DNA of 64,000 nucleotides from Candidatus Dichloromethanomonas elyunquensis (GTDB taxonomy: Bacteria > Bacillota > Desulfitobacteriia > Desulfitobacteriales > Syntrophobotulaceae): NCBI GenBank assembly GCA_001515265.1, contig LNDB01000004.1, forward strand, positions 90,104-154,103, given 5' to 3'. A model generated the notes under the pieces. The model was given only the letters and a program-made list of their open reading frames with translations. It ran no database searches and was not told where the DNA came from. Each line of letters starts with the position of its first letter. Position 1 is the first letter of the stretch. Below are positions 9,038 to 18,368 of the stretch, in pieces. Position numbers and translations under genes: made by a program.

Positions 9038-10972
9038 TTAATCTTCATATAGCTCTTTTAAGGAGCTAACGACTGCCGCATCCGCCAAAGTCGTTGTGTC
9101 TCCTAAGGCCCTTCCTTCTGCGATATCCCGTAAGAGACGTCTAATTATTTTTCCGCTCCGGGTTTTAGGCAGCTCTGCAGTGAAAATGATATCCTCCGGT
9201 CTGGCCAAAGCTCCGATCTTTTCTACAACATGTGCTTTCAACTCTTCGATAAGATCATCCCGTAATTCAACTCCTTCTTTTAAGGTAACGAAGGCAACAA
9301 GGGCTTGCCCTTTAATGTCATGGTTTTTCCCAATGCATGCCGCTTCCGCTACAGCAGGATGATCAACTAAAGCGCTTTCCACTTCCATTGTTCCTATTCT
9401 GTGTCCTGAAACGTTAATGACGTCGTCAACTCTGCCTAATACCCAGTAATAGCCGTCAGAATCCCATTTAGCGCCGTCTCCGGTAAAATAAACCCCCGGA
9501 AAATTCCCAAAATAAGTGCTTTCGTAACGTTTGGGGTCCCCATAAACCGTTCGCAGCATGGCTGGCCATGGCTGCCGAATGGTAAGGTACCCGCCCATAC
9601 CTTTAGAAAGAGGATTACCTGATGAATCTACAATTTCAACTTTAATACCCGGGAAGGGAACTGTGCAGGACCCCGGTTTTAACGAGGTAATTCCCGGCAA
9701 AGGTGTCATCATGATCATGCCCGTTTCAGTCTGCCACCAGGTATCGACAATTGGACAGCTTTCACTGCCGATATACTTGTAATACCACATCCATGCTTCA
9801 GGATTGATAGGCTCACCAACCGTACCCAAGAGTCTAAGGCTGGAGAGATTATGCGCTAAAGGATACTCATTTCCCCATTTCATAAAGGTTCGGATAGCAG
9901 TCGGCGCAGTATATAGAATAGACACTTGATATTTTTCGATAATCTCCCAATATCGGCCTTTATGAGGATAGTCAGGAGTCCCTTCATAAATAACTACTGT
10001 GGCACCGTTAGCCAAAGGCCCATAAACCAGGTAACTGTGGCCGGTAATCCAGCCGACATCGGCTGTGCACCAATAAACGTCCTCTTCCTTCAAATCAAAT
10101 ACCCATTTGTGAGTAGTTGAAACTCCAACCAAATAGCCGCCGGTTGTATGAACTATCCCTTTAGGTTTTCCGGTTGTGCCGCTGGTATAAAGAATAAAGA
10201 GCAAGTCCTCGGCATCCATTGGTTCAGCAGGACACTTTAGATCAGCTTCCTTCATTGCTTCATCATACCAGATATCTCTTGGCTCCTCCATTTCAATACA
10301 TTTTCCTGTTCTTCGGACAACAAGAATATGCTCCACATCTTCAAGGCCTCTTACCGCCTGATCCGTGTTTTCTTTTAAAGGTATTGCGGTTCCGCGCCTA
10401 AAGCCTCCGTCTGCAGTAATAACGATCTTAGACTGTGCATCGATTATTCTTTCCCGGAGTGCTTCTGCACTAAAACCTCCGAAAACCACACTATGGGGCG
10501 CACCGATTCTGGCGCAAGCGAGCATAGAGATTACTGCTTCCGGTATCAATGGAAGGTATATTGTAACCCTGTCGCCTTTTTTTACTCCCAAAGATTTTAA
10601 AACATTGGCCAGTTTGGAGACTTCCCTGTGTAAATCCTGATAAGTAAGTACTTTTGAGTCTCCTTGTTCCCCTTCAAAAATAAGGGCTGCCTTATTACGG
10701 TGCCAATCGCTTAAATGTCTATCAAGGCAATTATAAGATGCGTTAATCTTACCCCCTAAAAACCACTGGGCGTAAGGCGGATTCCACTTCAGGACTTCTT
10801 GCCATGGTTCAAACCAATCCAGGTTTAACGCTTGTTTTTCCCAAAAGTTCATGCTGTCCTCTGCTTCAGAATAAACTTGTTCGGAATTCAAATTGGCTTT
10901 AACAGCAAATTCTTCCTTTGGAGGAAATAACCGGTCCTCTTGAAGTAAAGCTTCAAACTTCTCTTTTTTCAT
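9038..10972 (-). CDS. acs: Acetyl-CoA synthetase (AMP-forming)
   Basis: The enzyme activates acetate with ATP to acetyl-AMP and then acetyl-CoA. Adenylation motifs are in order: [15 protein letters not shown] (A3), DTWWQTETG (A5), [23 protein letters not shown] (A7), [13 protein letters not shown] (A8) and the C-terminal [13 protein letters not shown], whose lysine is the usual acetylation control site. About 644 residues from the ATG at 10972, which has a GGGGGG binding site six bases upstream; the ATG at 10993 has none. In an anaerobe this gives high-affinity acetate assimilation. Confidence 0.95.
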   Translation of the reverse strand: MKKEKFEALLQEDRLFPPKEEFAVKANLNSEQVYSEAEDSMNFWEKQALNLDWFEPWQEVLKWNPPYAQWFLGGKINASYNCLDRHLSDWHRNKAALIFEGEQGDSKVLTYQDLHREVSKLANVLKSLGVKKGDRVTIYLPLIPEAVISMLACARIGAPHSVVFGGFSAEALRERIIDAQSKIVITADGGFRRGTAIPLKENTDQAVRGLEDVEHILVVRRTGKCIEMEEPRDIWYDEAMKEADLKCPAEPMDAEDLLFILYTSGTTGKPKGIVHTTGGYLVGVSTTHKWVFDLKEEDVYWCTADVGWITGHSYLVYGPLANGATVVIYEGTPDYPHKGRYWEIIEKYQVSILYTAPTAIRTFMKWGNEYPLAHNLSSLRLLGTVGEPINPEAWMWYYKYIGSESCPIVDTWWQTETGMIMMTPLPGITSLKPGSCTVPFPGIKVEIVDSSGNPLSKGMGGYLTIRQPWPAMLRTVYGDPKRYESTYFGNFPGVYFTGDGAKWDSDGYYWVLGRVDDVINVSGHRIGTMEVESALVDHPAVAEAACIGKNHDIKGQALVAFVTLKEGVELRDDLIEELKAHVVEKIGALARPEDIIFTAELPKTRSGKIIRRLLRDIAEGRALGDTTTLADAAVVSSLKELYED

Positions 10973-11071
10973 AACGAACCCCCCATTTTCCATTTTATGT
11001 ATTATACAACAATAGAAAAAAAAATTAACTTATTTGTTTTGAATAGCTATTTATTTGGCGCCAGCGGTTAA

Positions 11072-11125
11072 AAAAAGCGGTTAAGCCTATTAAAGAAGTT
11101 CAAAAGCAAAAAAGAACCGCTTTTT
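11072..11125 (-). terminator. Terminator after menG
   Basis: AAAAAGCGGTT (11072-11082) pairs with AACCGCTTTTT (11115-11125); the 32-base loop may fold further. On the minus strand the stem runs into a T tract. It lies between menG and the acs promoter region. Confidence 0.6.
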
Positions 11126-11162
11126 GCAGTCCTTTTCCCCGCTGTGCTTAGATAAAACTTTA

Positions 11163-11876
11163 TTATGGTTTCTGCCCATAAACAACAGCAACGGCACCTC
11201 CAGCCAAATTAACATAACCGGTATTTATCAGACCGCACTCACCAAAAATACGCTTTAATTCGCTCTGGGATTCAAATTCACGTGCCGAGTTAAACAAATA
11301 ACTGTACTCGGTTTGTTTTCCAGCCCCAACCTTTCCCAGGAAAGGAACAATTTTCTCAAAACAAAGCCAATAGAATTGCTTTAATAGAGGAACAGCAGGT
11401 TTTCCCATATCTACGGAGACAACCATAGAATTCGGTTTTACCACCCGGGTCATTTCCTGTATTCCCCTTTTGGCGTTATGCAGATTTCTCAGACCCCAGC
11501 CAATGGTGGCACCGTCAAACGTATTGTCTTCAAACGGTAAATTCATGGCATCCCCTTGCAATAAGGTAATTCTATTTTTGAGAGAAGAATCCATATTGAT
11601 CATGCCTTGTTCCAGCATTTTATCCGAAAAATCAACTCCGGTAACTGTGCCCGAAGGAGAAACTTTTTCGGCAAGTTCCCTCGTCAGCTTACCCGTCCCG
11701 CAGCAAACATCCAGTATCCTCATTCCAGGTCCGGCATTAACTATCTGTGCGGTTATTTTTCGCCAATGCTTATCCATTCCCATACTCATCAGCGTGTTCA
11801 TGAAATCATATTTCCCAGCAATTGAATTAAATGTTTCCTTTACATATTGGGATTTTTCTTTTCCTCCAAAATCCAT
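11163..11876 (-). CDS. menG: Demethylmenaquinone methyltransferase
   Basis: SAM-dependent C-methylation, the last step of menaquinone synthesis, a soluble enzyme of 237 residues (normal UbiE/MenG length). Visible motifs are FNSIAGKYDFMNTLMSMGMDKHWR at the N-terminus, the SAM-binding ILDVCCGTGKLT at about 54-65, the acidic VTGVDFSDKML loop and WGLRNLHNAKRGIQEM. A menaquinone enzyme fits the quinone-linked complex I found at 26-36 kb. Transcribed alone, divergent from the MFS gene at 12024. Confidence 0.93.
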   Translation of the reverse strand: MDFGGKEKSQYVKETFNSIAGKYDFMNTLMSMGMDKHWRKITAQIVNAGPGMRILDVCCGTGKLTRELAEKVSPSGTVTGVDFSDKMLEQGMINMDSSLKNRITLLQGDAMNLPFEDNTFDGATIGWGLRNLHNAKRGIQEMTRVVKPNSMVVSVDMGKPAVPLLKQFYWLCFEKIVPFLGKVGAGKQTEYSYLFNSAREFESQSELKRIFGECGLINTGYVNLAGGAVAVVYGQKP

Positions 11877-12023
11877 AATCGAATCTCTCCTTTATCTTTC
11901 TTCCTTTTAATATATCATAATTACCAGGACAAAGAATATTAATAGTGTGTTTGACATTATGGTGTAATTTACCGTATGATTTCAGAGTGCTGCTTTGCAC
12001 AATCAAAAAGAGGAGTGATTTCG

Positions 12024-13193
12024 ATGTTTAAAAGAATCTTTCAAGACAAATCATCCGAAATAGATTATCCTGCAATCGGTATACTATCCTTTGCTCATAC
12101 ATTGAATGATATGTATAGCAATTTTCTTCCCGCACTTTTGCCTTTTTTGGCGCTTTCTCTTGGAATTAACGCTACAAAAGCCGCAATCCTCGTATCGGTC
12201 TTTTCGGTCTCTTCTTCCTTCATCCAGCCTTTCTTCGGCTATTATATGGATAAGCAAGGAATAAGGTGGCTGGTCCATGTGGGTACTCTTTGGATGGGAA
12301 TTTTATTATCCTTAACCGGAATTATTCAAAACTTTTCTCTTCTTGTTTTAATTGTAGGACTTGCCGGGTTTGGAACGGCGGCATTTCATCCGCAAGCATC
12401 CGCTATGGTCAGCGTCATAAGCGGTCACCGCAGAGCAGTCTTGCTTTCCTTCTTTGTAGCCTGCGGAAACATTGGTTTTGCCTTGAGTTTATTAATTCTT
12501 CCTCCCTTTTTTACTGAATTTGGACTGACATCCACAATTTATACCGTTATTCCGGGATTGATCGTAGCTTTACTTCTGTATTTTTTTGCTCCAAGAGCTG
12601 AAAATCTGAAGGGCGCCCCGATTAACATAATGTCTGTCTTTACGTCCATCAGATCTGCTTCCCAAGAACTTCTGACCATTATAGCGGTTATCGCGGTGCG
12701 GACCCTGGCTTATTCCGGGATGTTGACCGTTTTTCCTTTGTATTTTTCCACCAAAAACCTGATTATTTCGTGGAATAATCTTATGTTTATTATGCTTTTC
12801 AGCGGAGCCCTAGGCGGAATCACCGGAGGGTTCCTTTCGGACCGTTATGGCAGGAGAAGGCTTATTGCCTCGTCCTTAATCATGACAACCCCCCTTCTTT
12901 TTGGCTTTTTATTTACATCCGGTTGGATCAGTACTATCCTGCTGGCTTTAGCCGGCGCCAGTCTTCTTTCTAGTTTTTCTGTAACTGTAGTCGCTGCACA
13001 GGAAGCTATTCCAAATAATAAGTCACTGGCGGCAGGCATTACAATGGGATTTGCAGGAGGCCTGGGGAGTCTCGCGGTTATCCCCATAGGAAGAATCGGT
13101 GATATTTACGGTCTTTCGATTGCTATTATGATTCTCTTCTGCCTGCCAATTATTGCCGGCCTGACCGCATTATTGATGAAAAGCCAGCCCTGA
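12024..13193 (+). CDS. MFS transporter, fosmidomycin-resistance (Fsr)-like
   Basis: Twelve-helix MFS carrier of 389 residues. SFAHTLNDMYSNFLPALLPFL in helix 1 and LAGFGTAAFHPQASAMV in the fourth helix region are hallmarks of the Fsr/YfnC subgroup, which exports drugs or small metabolites. GGFLSDRYGRRRLIASS is the loop 8-9 MFS motif. The start at 12024 has AGAGGAGTGA upstream; the upstream frame to 11976 lacks any site. Substrate cannot be predicted. Confidence 0.8.
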   Translation: MFKRIFQDKSSEIDYPAIGILSFAHTLNDMYSNFLPALLPFLALSLGINATKAAILVSVFSVSSSFIQPFFGYYMDKQGIRWLVHVGTLWMGILLSLTGIIQNFSLLVLIVGLAGFGTAAFHPQASAMVSVISGHRRAVLLSFFVACGNIGFALSLLILPPFFTEFGLTSTIYTVIPGLIVALLLYFFAPRAENLKGAPINIMSVFTSIRSASQELLTIIAVIAVRTLAYSGMLTVFPLYFSTKNLIISWNNLMFIMLFSGALGGITGGFLSDRYGRRRLIASSLIMTTPLLFGFLFTSGWISTILLALAGASLLSSFSVTVVAAQEAIPNNKSLAAGITMGFAGGLGSLAVIPIGRIGDIYGLSIAIMILFCLPIIAGLTALLMKSQP

Positions 13194-13322
13194 TGCTGTC
13201 GAAGACGCTCACCGCCGTCACTCTATTAAAAATAGGCATAAAAATTTATCGTCAATCTTCTCCCTTTAAAATCATTATGTTAGAATGAAATAAAAACTTA
13301 TTCAGCGGAGGGAACCGAAGAG

Positions 13323-13601
13323 ATGTATGAACTTAAAAACTTTAGCGAAGTCATTGTCAGAAAAGCATTGGATGAATATCTGCCTAAAGCAAATCTGCTG
13401 TGTAAATGCGAGAGATGTCAGGCAGATATTATGGCTTTTGCTCTTAACCGGATTCCTCCGCGTTACTTCGTTTCATTAAAAGGCGAAGTGATTACAAGTT
13501 TTGAATCCCAAATGCTCCCGGATAAAGCGCGCATCTTGGCAGAAGTGGTTGCCGCGGCCCAAATTGTCGCCACCTACCCGTCTCATTCCATAGAAGAATA
13601 A
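13323..13601 (+). CDS. ComFB-like late competence family protein
   Basis: A 92-residue protein matching the ComFB family: an N-terminal helix NFSEVIVRKALDEYLPKANLLC, then CKCERCQADIMAFALNRIPPRYFVS, where the three close cysteines and the LNRIPPRY motif are diagnostic. In Bacillus comFB lies in the comF operon, but its function is unclear; relatives occur widely outside competence loci and can bind second messengers in cyanobacteria. GGAGGG lies upstream of the ATG. Here it stands alone with its own terminator. Confidence 0.8.
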   Translation: MYELKNFSEVIVRKALDEYLPKANLLCKCERCQADIMAFALNRIPPRYFVSLKGEVITSFESQMLPDKARILAEVVAAAQIVATYPSHSIEE

Positions 13602-13654
13602 GGATATCTTAAAACATGCATCCTGCAGTTCCTCATAAAAACATTGTAAGAAAT

Positions 13655-13688
13655 ACTGACCATCATTAACGGGGTCAGCTATTTTTTA
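13655..13688 (+). terminator. Terminator after the comFB-like gene
   Basis: CTGACC (13656-13661) pairs with GGTCAG (13673-13678), followed by CTATTTTTT. Modest six-base stem but a good T tract, placed 55 bases after the stop codon. Confidence 0.6.
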
Positions 13689-13767
13689 TGTCTCCTTCCC
13701 CGGCGCCATTTGATTATCCTAACACACTCTGCTACAATAATTGGGACTTTAAGTAACCGGAAGCGAG

Positions 13768-16029
13768 TTGATTTCAGTGATTTCGGAGTATCAGGGACTT
13801 AAACTCGACCAATTTCAAATTGAGGCAATAGAAGCAATAAACGATCAATATTCGGTTATTGTCTCTGCTCCAACGGGTACCGGTAAAACGCTTGTCGCAG
13901 ACTATCTGGTTGCTAAATCCATCCGTGAAAAAAAAAGGATTATTTATACGGCACCGATCAAGGCATTGAGCAATCAGAAATTTAAAGATTTTACCAAACA
14001 ATTCGGCGAGGGGACAGTAGGAATCATGACCGGGGATGTCGTTATGAATCCTGCCGCACCTTTACTGATTATGACAACGGAAATATTCCGCAATCAAGTC
14101 ATCACCAATGATGAGGAACTTCACAGAGTTTCCTACGTAATCTTTGATGAAATACACTGGTTGAATGATGAGGACCGCGGAACCGTTTGGGAGGAATCCA
14201 TCATTTTGGCACCTCCGCACATTAAAATCCTGGGGCTTAGCGCCACAATTGCTAATGCCGCCGAATTAAAAGATTGGATAGAAAACATCCGCCAAGAAAC
14301 TGTGGTCTTAGTGGAAGAACATAGGAGAATTGTACCCCTGGAGTATTATTATTTTACCCAGGAAACCGGTTTTATCGATTATGAGAACCTTATCAAATTC
14401 TATGATCAAAAGTTGAAAAGTTCAAATAAATCCAACGCCCCTCTGTTTACATTAACGACACATACTGACCTTGTCAAAAGTATTGAAAAACAATTTCTTC
14501 CTACTCTTTACTTCGTTTTCAGCAGAAAACAATGTGCAGAAAAAGCCCATGAATTAGCTTCATTGAAAAATTATCTTACACCTGAGCAAAGTGCGAAGAT
14601 TAAAGAACTTTTCCTCAGTCAGTTCGGGTTTGAAGATACCTGGTCCCCCTCAACCCGCGGGCTTTTCAGGGTTTGCCGCAAAGGTATCGGCTACCATCAC
14701 GCCGGGCTTCTCCCCCTGCAAAAATCCGTTGTCGAAGATCTTTTCTTAAGCAGGATGATTTCCGTTCTCTACTGTACAGAGACCTTCAGTGTCGGGATTA
14801 ACTACCCCGTTAAAGCAGTTTGTTTTGATTCCTTAAATAAATATGACGGCCGAAATTTTCGTCCCCTTGCCAATCATGAATTTTTTCAGATGTCCGGCAG
14901 AGCCGGCCGAAGAGGGATTGATGACAAAGGTTATTCCTTCGCTATTGCCGATTTGAATTATTTTCACAAAGAACCTCCTATCCAATTTGATATCAAACAG
15001 TTGGAACCTTTAACAAGTCAATTCCGCCTCTCGTACAATACTGTTCTCAATCTGCTTGCCACACTTTCCCCGGAACAAATCGAAATCTACTTTCAAAAGA
15101 GTTTTGCGGCTCATTCCTACCTGGTGACCGCTCAGAAAATCGAAGAAGAGATTATTCTTTTACATACCGAATCTCTACAAGCTAAAAAACATTTATGCGA
15201 ACATGTCGGTTCCTACAAATGTCCAATCTACTATTATCCAAAATTAAAAGAATTGGAAAGACTGCGCAAAGCGTATGATAAACTCGATCCCCGGGGCAGG
15301 AATAAGATATTCGGCCGTCAAATGCACAGAAAAATACGCAAATGGGAAAAGACCCTCCGGGCCTCTCCGAAAAAGTGCGCCAAGAAACAAAATGAACTAT
15401 GCAAAACTCATGCAGAAGTTTGGTATAAATTAGAGGGAAAATTGTCCGGATTAAAAAACCAGCTTGCTTCCCTTCCTGACTACCATACCTTTCATCAGGA
15501 ATTTATGAGGAAAAAATCCCAGTTGGAACAAATTGGTTATTTGGAAAAGGACCAAATTTTGACCAGGGGTGAATTAGCCCGTCATATTTATGTTCAGGAA
15601 CTTCTGGTTACGGAATTGATTTATGCGGGTATTCCGGAACAAATGGACGATGACCAGTTAAATGCATTGATTTCCTGTATTGATTATGAAAGTAAACGTA
15701 ACGACTTTTTCCAGAAGACAGAGTGCGTTGATTTTTCACCTATGAAAGATATTCTCAGTTATATCCAGAGTATCTGCGGCCCGGAATCAGTCCGTTTCGA
15801 TCCGAGAGTAGCAGTGATCACCTATTTTTGGAGCAACGGTTCCCCTTTCAGCGATGTCCGGCAGTTATGCACTTTGGATGAAGGTGACATTATCGCTGTC
15901 TTTCGAAGAACAATCGATTTGCTGAGACAAATGCGGGAAGCGGTTAACGACCCAAACCTAAGAGAACGACTCACTGCCTGTATGAAAAAGATCGACAGGG
16001 ATGAGGCGTCTATCCTGGAACTCTATTAA
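13768..16029 (+). CDS. Ski2-like DEAD/DEAH-box helicase
   Basis: A 753-residue superfamily 2 helicase. Motif I is SAPTGTGKT (about 33-41), motif Ia YTAPIKALSNQK, motif II DEIH (about 126-129), motif III LSATI, motif IV region LYFVFSRKQC, motif V ETFSVGINYPVKAV and motif VI QMSGRAGRRG. The QMSGRAGRRG and DEIH combination marks the Ski2/Mtr4/Dob1-like group, which unwinds RNA. The C-terminal 300 residues are helical and contain a Cys/Lys-rich segment. Start: TTG with GGAAG five bases upstream; a GTG at 13777 is an alternative. No partner nuclease is adjacent. Confidence 0.85.
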   Translation: MISVISEYQGLKLDQFQIEAIEAINDQYSVIVSAPTGTGKTLVADYLVAKSIREKKRIIYTAPIKALSNQKFKDFTKQFGEGTVGIMTGDVVMNPAAPLLIMTTEIFRNQVITNDEELHRVSYVIFDEIHWLNDEDRGTVWEESIILAPPHIKILGLSATIANAAELKDWIENIRQETVVLVEEHRRIVPLEYYYFTQETGFIDYENLIKFYDQKLKSSNKSNAPLFTLTTHTDLVKSIEKQFLPTLYFVFSRKQCAEKAHELASLKNYLTPEQSAKIKELFLSQFGFEDTWSPSTRGLFRVCRKGIGYHHAGLLPLQKSVVEDLFLSRMISVLYCTETFSVGINYPVKAVCFDSLNKYDGRNFRPLANHEFFQMSGRAGRRGIDDKGYSFAIADLNYFHKEPPIQFDIKQLEPLTSQFRLSYNTVLNLLATLSPEQIEIYFQKSFAAHSYLVTAQKIEEEIILLHTESLQAKKHLCEHVGSYKCPIYYYPKLKELERLRKAYDKLDPRGRNKIFGRQMHRKIRKWEKTLRASPKKCAKKQNELCKTHAEVWYKLEGKLSGLKNQLASLPDYHTFHQEFMRKKSQLEQIGYLEKDQILTRGELARHIYVQELLVTELIYAGIPEQMDDDQLNALISCIDYESKRNDFFQKTECVDFSPMKDILSYIQSICGPESVRFDPRVAVITYFWSNGSPFSDVRQLCTLDEGDIIAVFRRTIDLLRQMREAVNDPNLRERLTACMKKIDRDEASILELY

Positions 16030-16046
16030 AATAATAAGAAAATGAT

Positions 16047-16086
16047 AAACCCTGTTTTCCAATCTAACGGTTAGGAAACAGGGTTT
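16047..16086. terminator. Bidirectional terminator between helicase and EamA genes
   Basis: AAACCCTGTTTTCC (16047-16060) pairs with GGAAACAGGGTTT (16074-16086) with one bulged T. It lies in the 80-base gap between two convergent genes. Confidence 0.75.
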
Positions 16087-16109
16087 ACCGGTATTTTACA
16101 ATATTCGCA

Positions 16110-17063
16110 TTATGAGGCTCGATAACTATTTTCCGTGCTTGAATTTTTTCTTTGTCTTTTTTCAGACAAACTTAAAAATATTCCCGTCAGAACCAGAATA
16201 ATCCCAATCCAATGGTATAAATACAAACTCTCATTTAAGAGAACCACACCAAATAAGATGCCAAAAACCGGCGTAAGGTTAATAAAAATAGCCGCTTTTC
16301 CGCTGCCAATCTGATTAACTCCTCTTAAGTTTAAGAGGAATGCATTCCCTGTAACCATAAATCCCATATAGAATACAACGAGCCAATTCATCCAGGAAAG
16401 GTGCCAGCTGACGGTATTCAGCTCCCAGCCGGCATAAGGAATTAAGATGAGGGTACCGAAAATCAGGGAGTAGGCGGCGGTCACTAAAGGAGAGAACTTT
16501 TTCATAACTCCCTGCCCTAAAATGTTGAATAAAGAAGATGACGTAATGTTAATGAGAAGAATAAAATCTCCGGCATTGACGTTGAGAGAAAGCAAGTAAT
16601 TTAGGGATCCTCTCGTAAAAACCAGCAAAAGTCCTAAAAAAGAGACAATTATACCCAGTACTTGGCGGGATGACGGTTTCACCCGCCACCCTATAGCAAG
16701 CAGGGTGATGGTAATGGCCGGACCCGTTGCTAAGATGATCGAAGCGTTAGCAGCAGTACTGTATTTCATGCCCCAGACAAGTAATGTATACGGCAGAGAC
16801 ATTCCAAGAAAACCCAATAGGGCAAAATTAAATAATTCCCTACTGCTTGGTTTTCCTGTATCCAAAACTTGTCTCCAGGCAAAAGGAACAACTATGATAA
16901 GACCTAGTAATCCTCGAATGAAGGAGAGCGATACAGTTGGTATCTGTGAGGAAATTACCCTTGCACTGATAATATTGCCTCCGTAAAGCATTGAAACCAA
17001 AACTAATGTGAAATATGCCTGAATATTCAAATTTTTTTGCTCTTTTATTTTTTTCTTATGCAT
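16110..17063 (-). CDS. EamA/DMT-superfamily permease
   Basis: About 317 residues with ten predicted helices arranged as two EamA repeats. The first includes LVSMLYGGNIISARVISSQIPTVSLSFIRGLLGL, the second ends KAAIFINLTPVFGILFGVVLLNESLYLYHWIGIILVLTGIFLS, whose proline and NESL motif are typical. These carriers export or import metabolites such as amino acids; substrate unknown. I choose the ATG at 17063 because AAGGA lies seven bases upstream; longer starts begin in a cysteine-rich stretch without a site. The long structured leader upstream may regulate it. Confidence 0.8.
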   Translation of the reverse strand: MHKKKIKEQKNLNIQAYFTLVLVSMLYGGNIISARVISSQIPTVSLSFIRGLLGLIIVVPFAWRQVLDTGKPSSRELFNFALLGFLGMSLPYTLLVWGMKYSTAANASIILATGPAITITLLAIGWRVKPSSRQVLGIIVSFLGLLLVFTRGSLNYLLSLNVNAGDFILLINITSSSLFNILGQGVMKKFSPLVTAAYSLIFGTLILIPYAGWELNTVSWHLSWMNWLVVFYMGFMVTGNAFLLNLRGVNQIGSGKAAIFINLTPVFGILFGVVLLNESLYLYHWIGIILVLTGIFLSLSEKRQRKNSSTENSYRAS

Positions 17064-17126
17064 CTTTATATCCTTTTCATTCATGCAACAGCATAAAGAC
17101 ATTATAATCCTTACAATGGTTAAAGT

Positions 17127-17168
17127 AAAAAAGAAAGCCGCCCAACAAAATTGTTAAGCGACAATTTT
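17127..17168 (-). terminator. Terminator or attenuator in the leader of the EamA gene, with a competing stem
   Basis: On the minus strand GTCGCTTAAC (17153-17162) pairs with GTTGGGCGGC (17137-17146), allowing G-U pairs, around AATTTT; a T-rich tail follows (17127-17136). A second pairing, ACAATTTT (17161-17168) with AAAATTGT (17147-17154), cannot coexist with it. It lies about 65 bases upstream of the EamA start and 340 bases after cbiO ends, so it could be a late terminator of the cobalt operon or an attenuator of the EamA gene. Confidence 0.55.
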
Positions 17169-17510
17169 ACATTTTGAAGATTGAACTGCCAGGCATAATT
17201 CTCAAGACCCCGGAAAATAAAACATTATTCCCTTCCTGCAGCTAATTGATAGATTCTTACAAAAAGTTATCCGGAGTTAAGAAAGATGTATGCCAGACAT
17301 ACCTCCTTTCAATCTTCTTAACTAACAACTTCTTTTTCTGGTTATCGCGATTTGTCGCAGACAGTGACAACGCATTGTCATTCTAAACTCAGAAAAAGTC
17401 CATTGTTTATATCACTTTAATATTCTATGTAGTTTCGAAAATCCCTTGAAAGAATATTTTCTATTTATTTCTAAAAATGTCGATATTGAACAGCACAAGC
17501 AGCATTTGTT
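17169..17510 (-). promoter_or_regulatory. Gene-free structured leader upstream of the EamA transporter
   Basis: This 340-base stretch holds no gene. It contains an interrupted stem: GTTAAGAAAGAT (17276-17287) against ATCTTCTTAAC (17312-17322), with an inner GTATG/CATAC pair (17288-17292 and 17298-17302) that covers an AGGAGG on the minus strand. It also has an imperfect inverted repeat TTGTCGC-n5-GTGACAA (17352-17370). I looked for T-box, SAM, lysine, TPP and B12 consensus elements and found none. Confidence 0.4.
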
Positions 17511-18368
17511 CTAAAGCGTTGTTCTTTCATTCTTCCAGCCATTCAGCACCGTTCGTGCCTCAGATATGGTCATAGCCGTTTCCGCAAAGGCAAAATCGTC
17601 TTTCTTTGTCAGTATTTCCATCAAATGTCCAATCCTTGGAAGCCTCAAGTGAACACTTCGAATCGCTTCCCTTTCTGAGAAGACTTCTTTAGGGGTTCCC
17701 CCCAAGATGATCTCTCCTTGATCCATAACATAGGCAAAGTCGCAATAGAGTGGAACAATATCAATCTCATGGGTGGAAATGACAACAGACAAACCAAGTT
17801 CTTTTTGTGTTTCCTGTAGGAGTTTCATGATTTCACTGACTCCCATCGGGTCAAGTCCTGCCGTAGGCTCATCCAATACCAGCACCGCCGGTTCCATAAC
17901 CAGTACACCGGCAATGGCCACTCTTTTTTTCTGGCCGAAGCTAAGAGAGTGCGTCGCTTTATTTTTAAGGTGGGTGATTCTTGTCCGCTCCATCGCGGCA
18001 TCCACTCTTCGGCGGATTTCCCTTTCCGGAAGTTTCATATTCACGGCCCCGAAGGAAATGTCTTGATAGACATTGGCAGAAAATAGCTGGCTGTCAGGAT
18101 CTTGAAAAACAATACCTACTTTCCTGCGAAGCTCCTTCAGCCCTTTGCGGGAATAATCGAGCGGCTTTTCTTTAAATAATACCTGCCCCGAGGAGGGTTT
18201 TAAAATCCCGTTAAAGTTTAGAAACAGTGTGGATTTTCCGGCTCCGTTACCCCCCAATACCGCTGTGGTTTGTCCTCTCTTGATGCCCAGCGTTATCTCC
18301 TTTAAAGCTCTGGTCCCGTCGGCATAGGTGTAAGATAACGCTTGGGTTTCCAGAATGTAGTCCTTCAT
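17511..18368 (-). CDS. cbiO: Cobalt ECF transporter ATPase
   Basis: ABC ATPase of the cobalt importer CbiMNQO. Walker A is GGNGAGKST, the Q-loop lies in GIVFQDPDSQLF, the signature is LSFGQKKR (the LSFGQ form usual in CbiO), Walker B is VLVLDEPTAGLD and the H-loop is STHEID. About 285 residues from the ATG at 18368, whose A is shared with the cbiQ stop (TGATG); GGGGGG lies eight bases upstream. A longer frame to 18458 only adds out-of-frame cbiQ sequence. Last gene of the B12-controlled operon. Confidence 0.93.
   Translation of the reverse strand: MKDYILETQALSYTYADGTRALKEITLGIKRGQTTAVLGGNGAGKSTLFLNFNGILKPSSGQVLFKEKPLDYSRKGLKELRRKVGIVFQDPDSQLFSANVYQDISFGAVNMKLPEREIRRRVDAAMERTRITHLKNKATHSLSFGQKKRVAIAGVLVMEPAVLVLDEPTAGLDPMGVSEIMKLLQETQKELGLSVVISTHEIDIVPLYCDFAYVMDQGEIILGGTPKEVFSEREAIRSVHLRLPRIGHLMEILTKKDDFAFAETAMTISEARTVLNGWKNERTTL

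Noticed and set aside
9558..10640. Four antisense frames over acs
   Set aside because: acs has all adenylation motifs; the antisense frames have no start signals or recognisable domains.
17288..17309. Short peptide behind AAAGGAGGT on the minus strand in the EamA leader
   Set aside because: The first ATG directly abuts the ribosome site with no spacer, so it would not be translated efficiently; I treat it as structure only.
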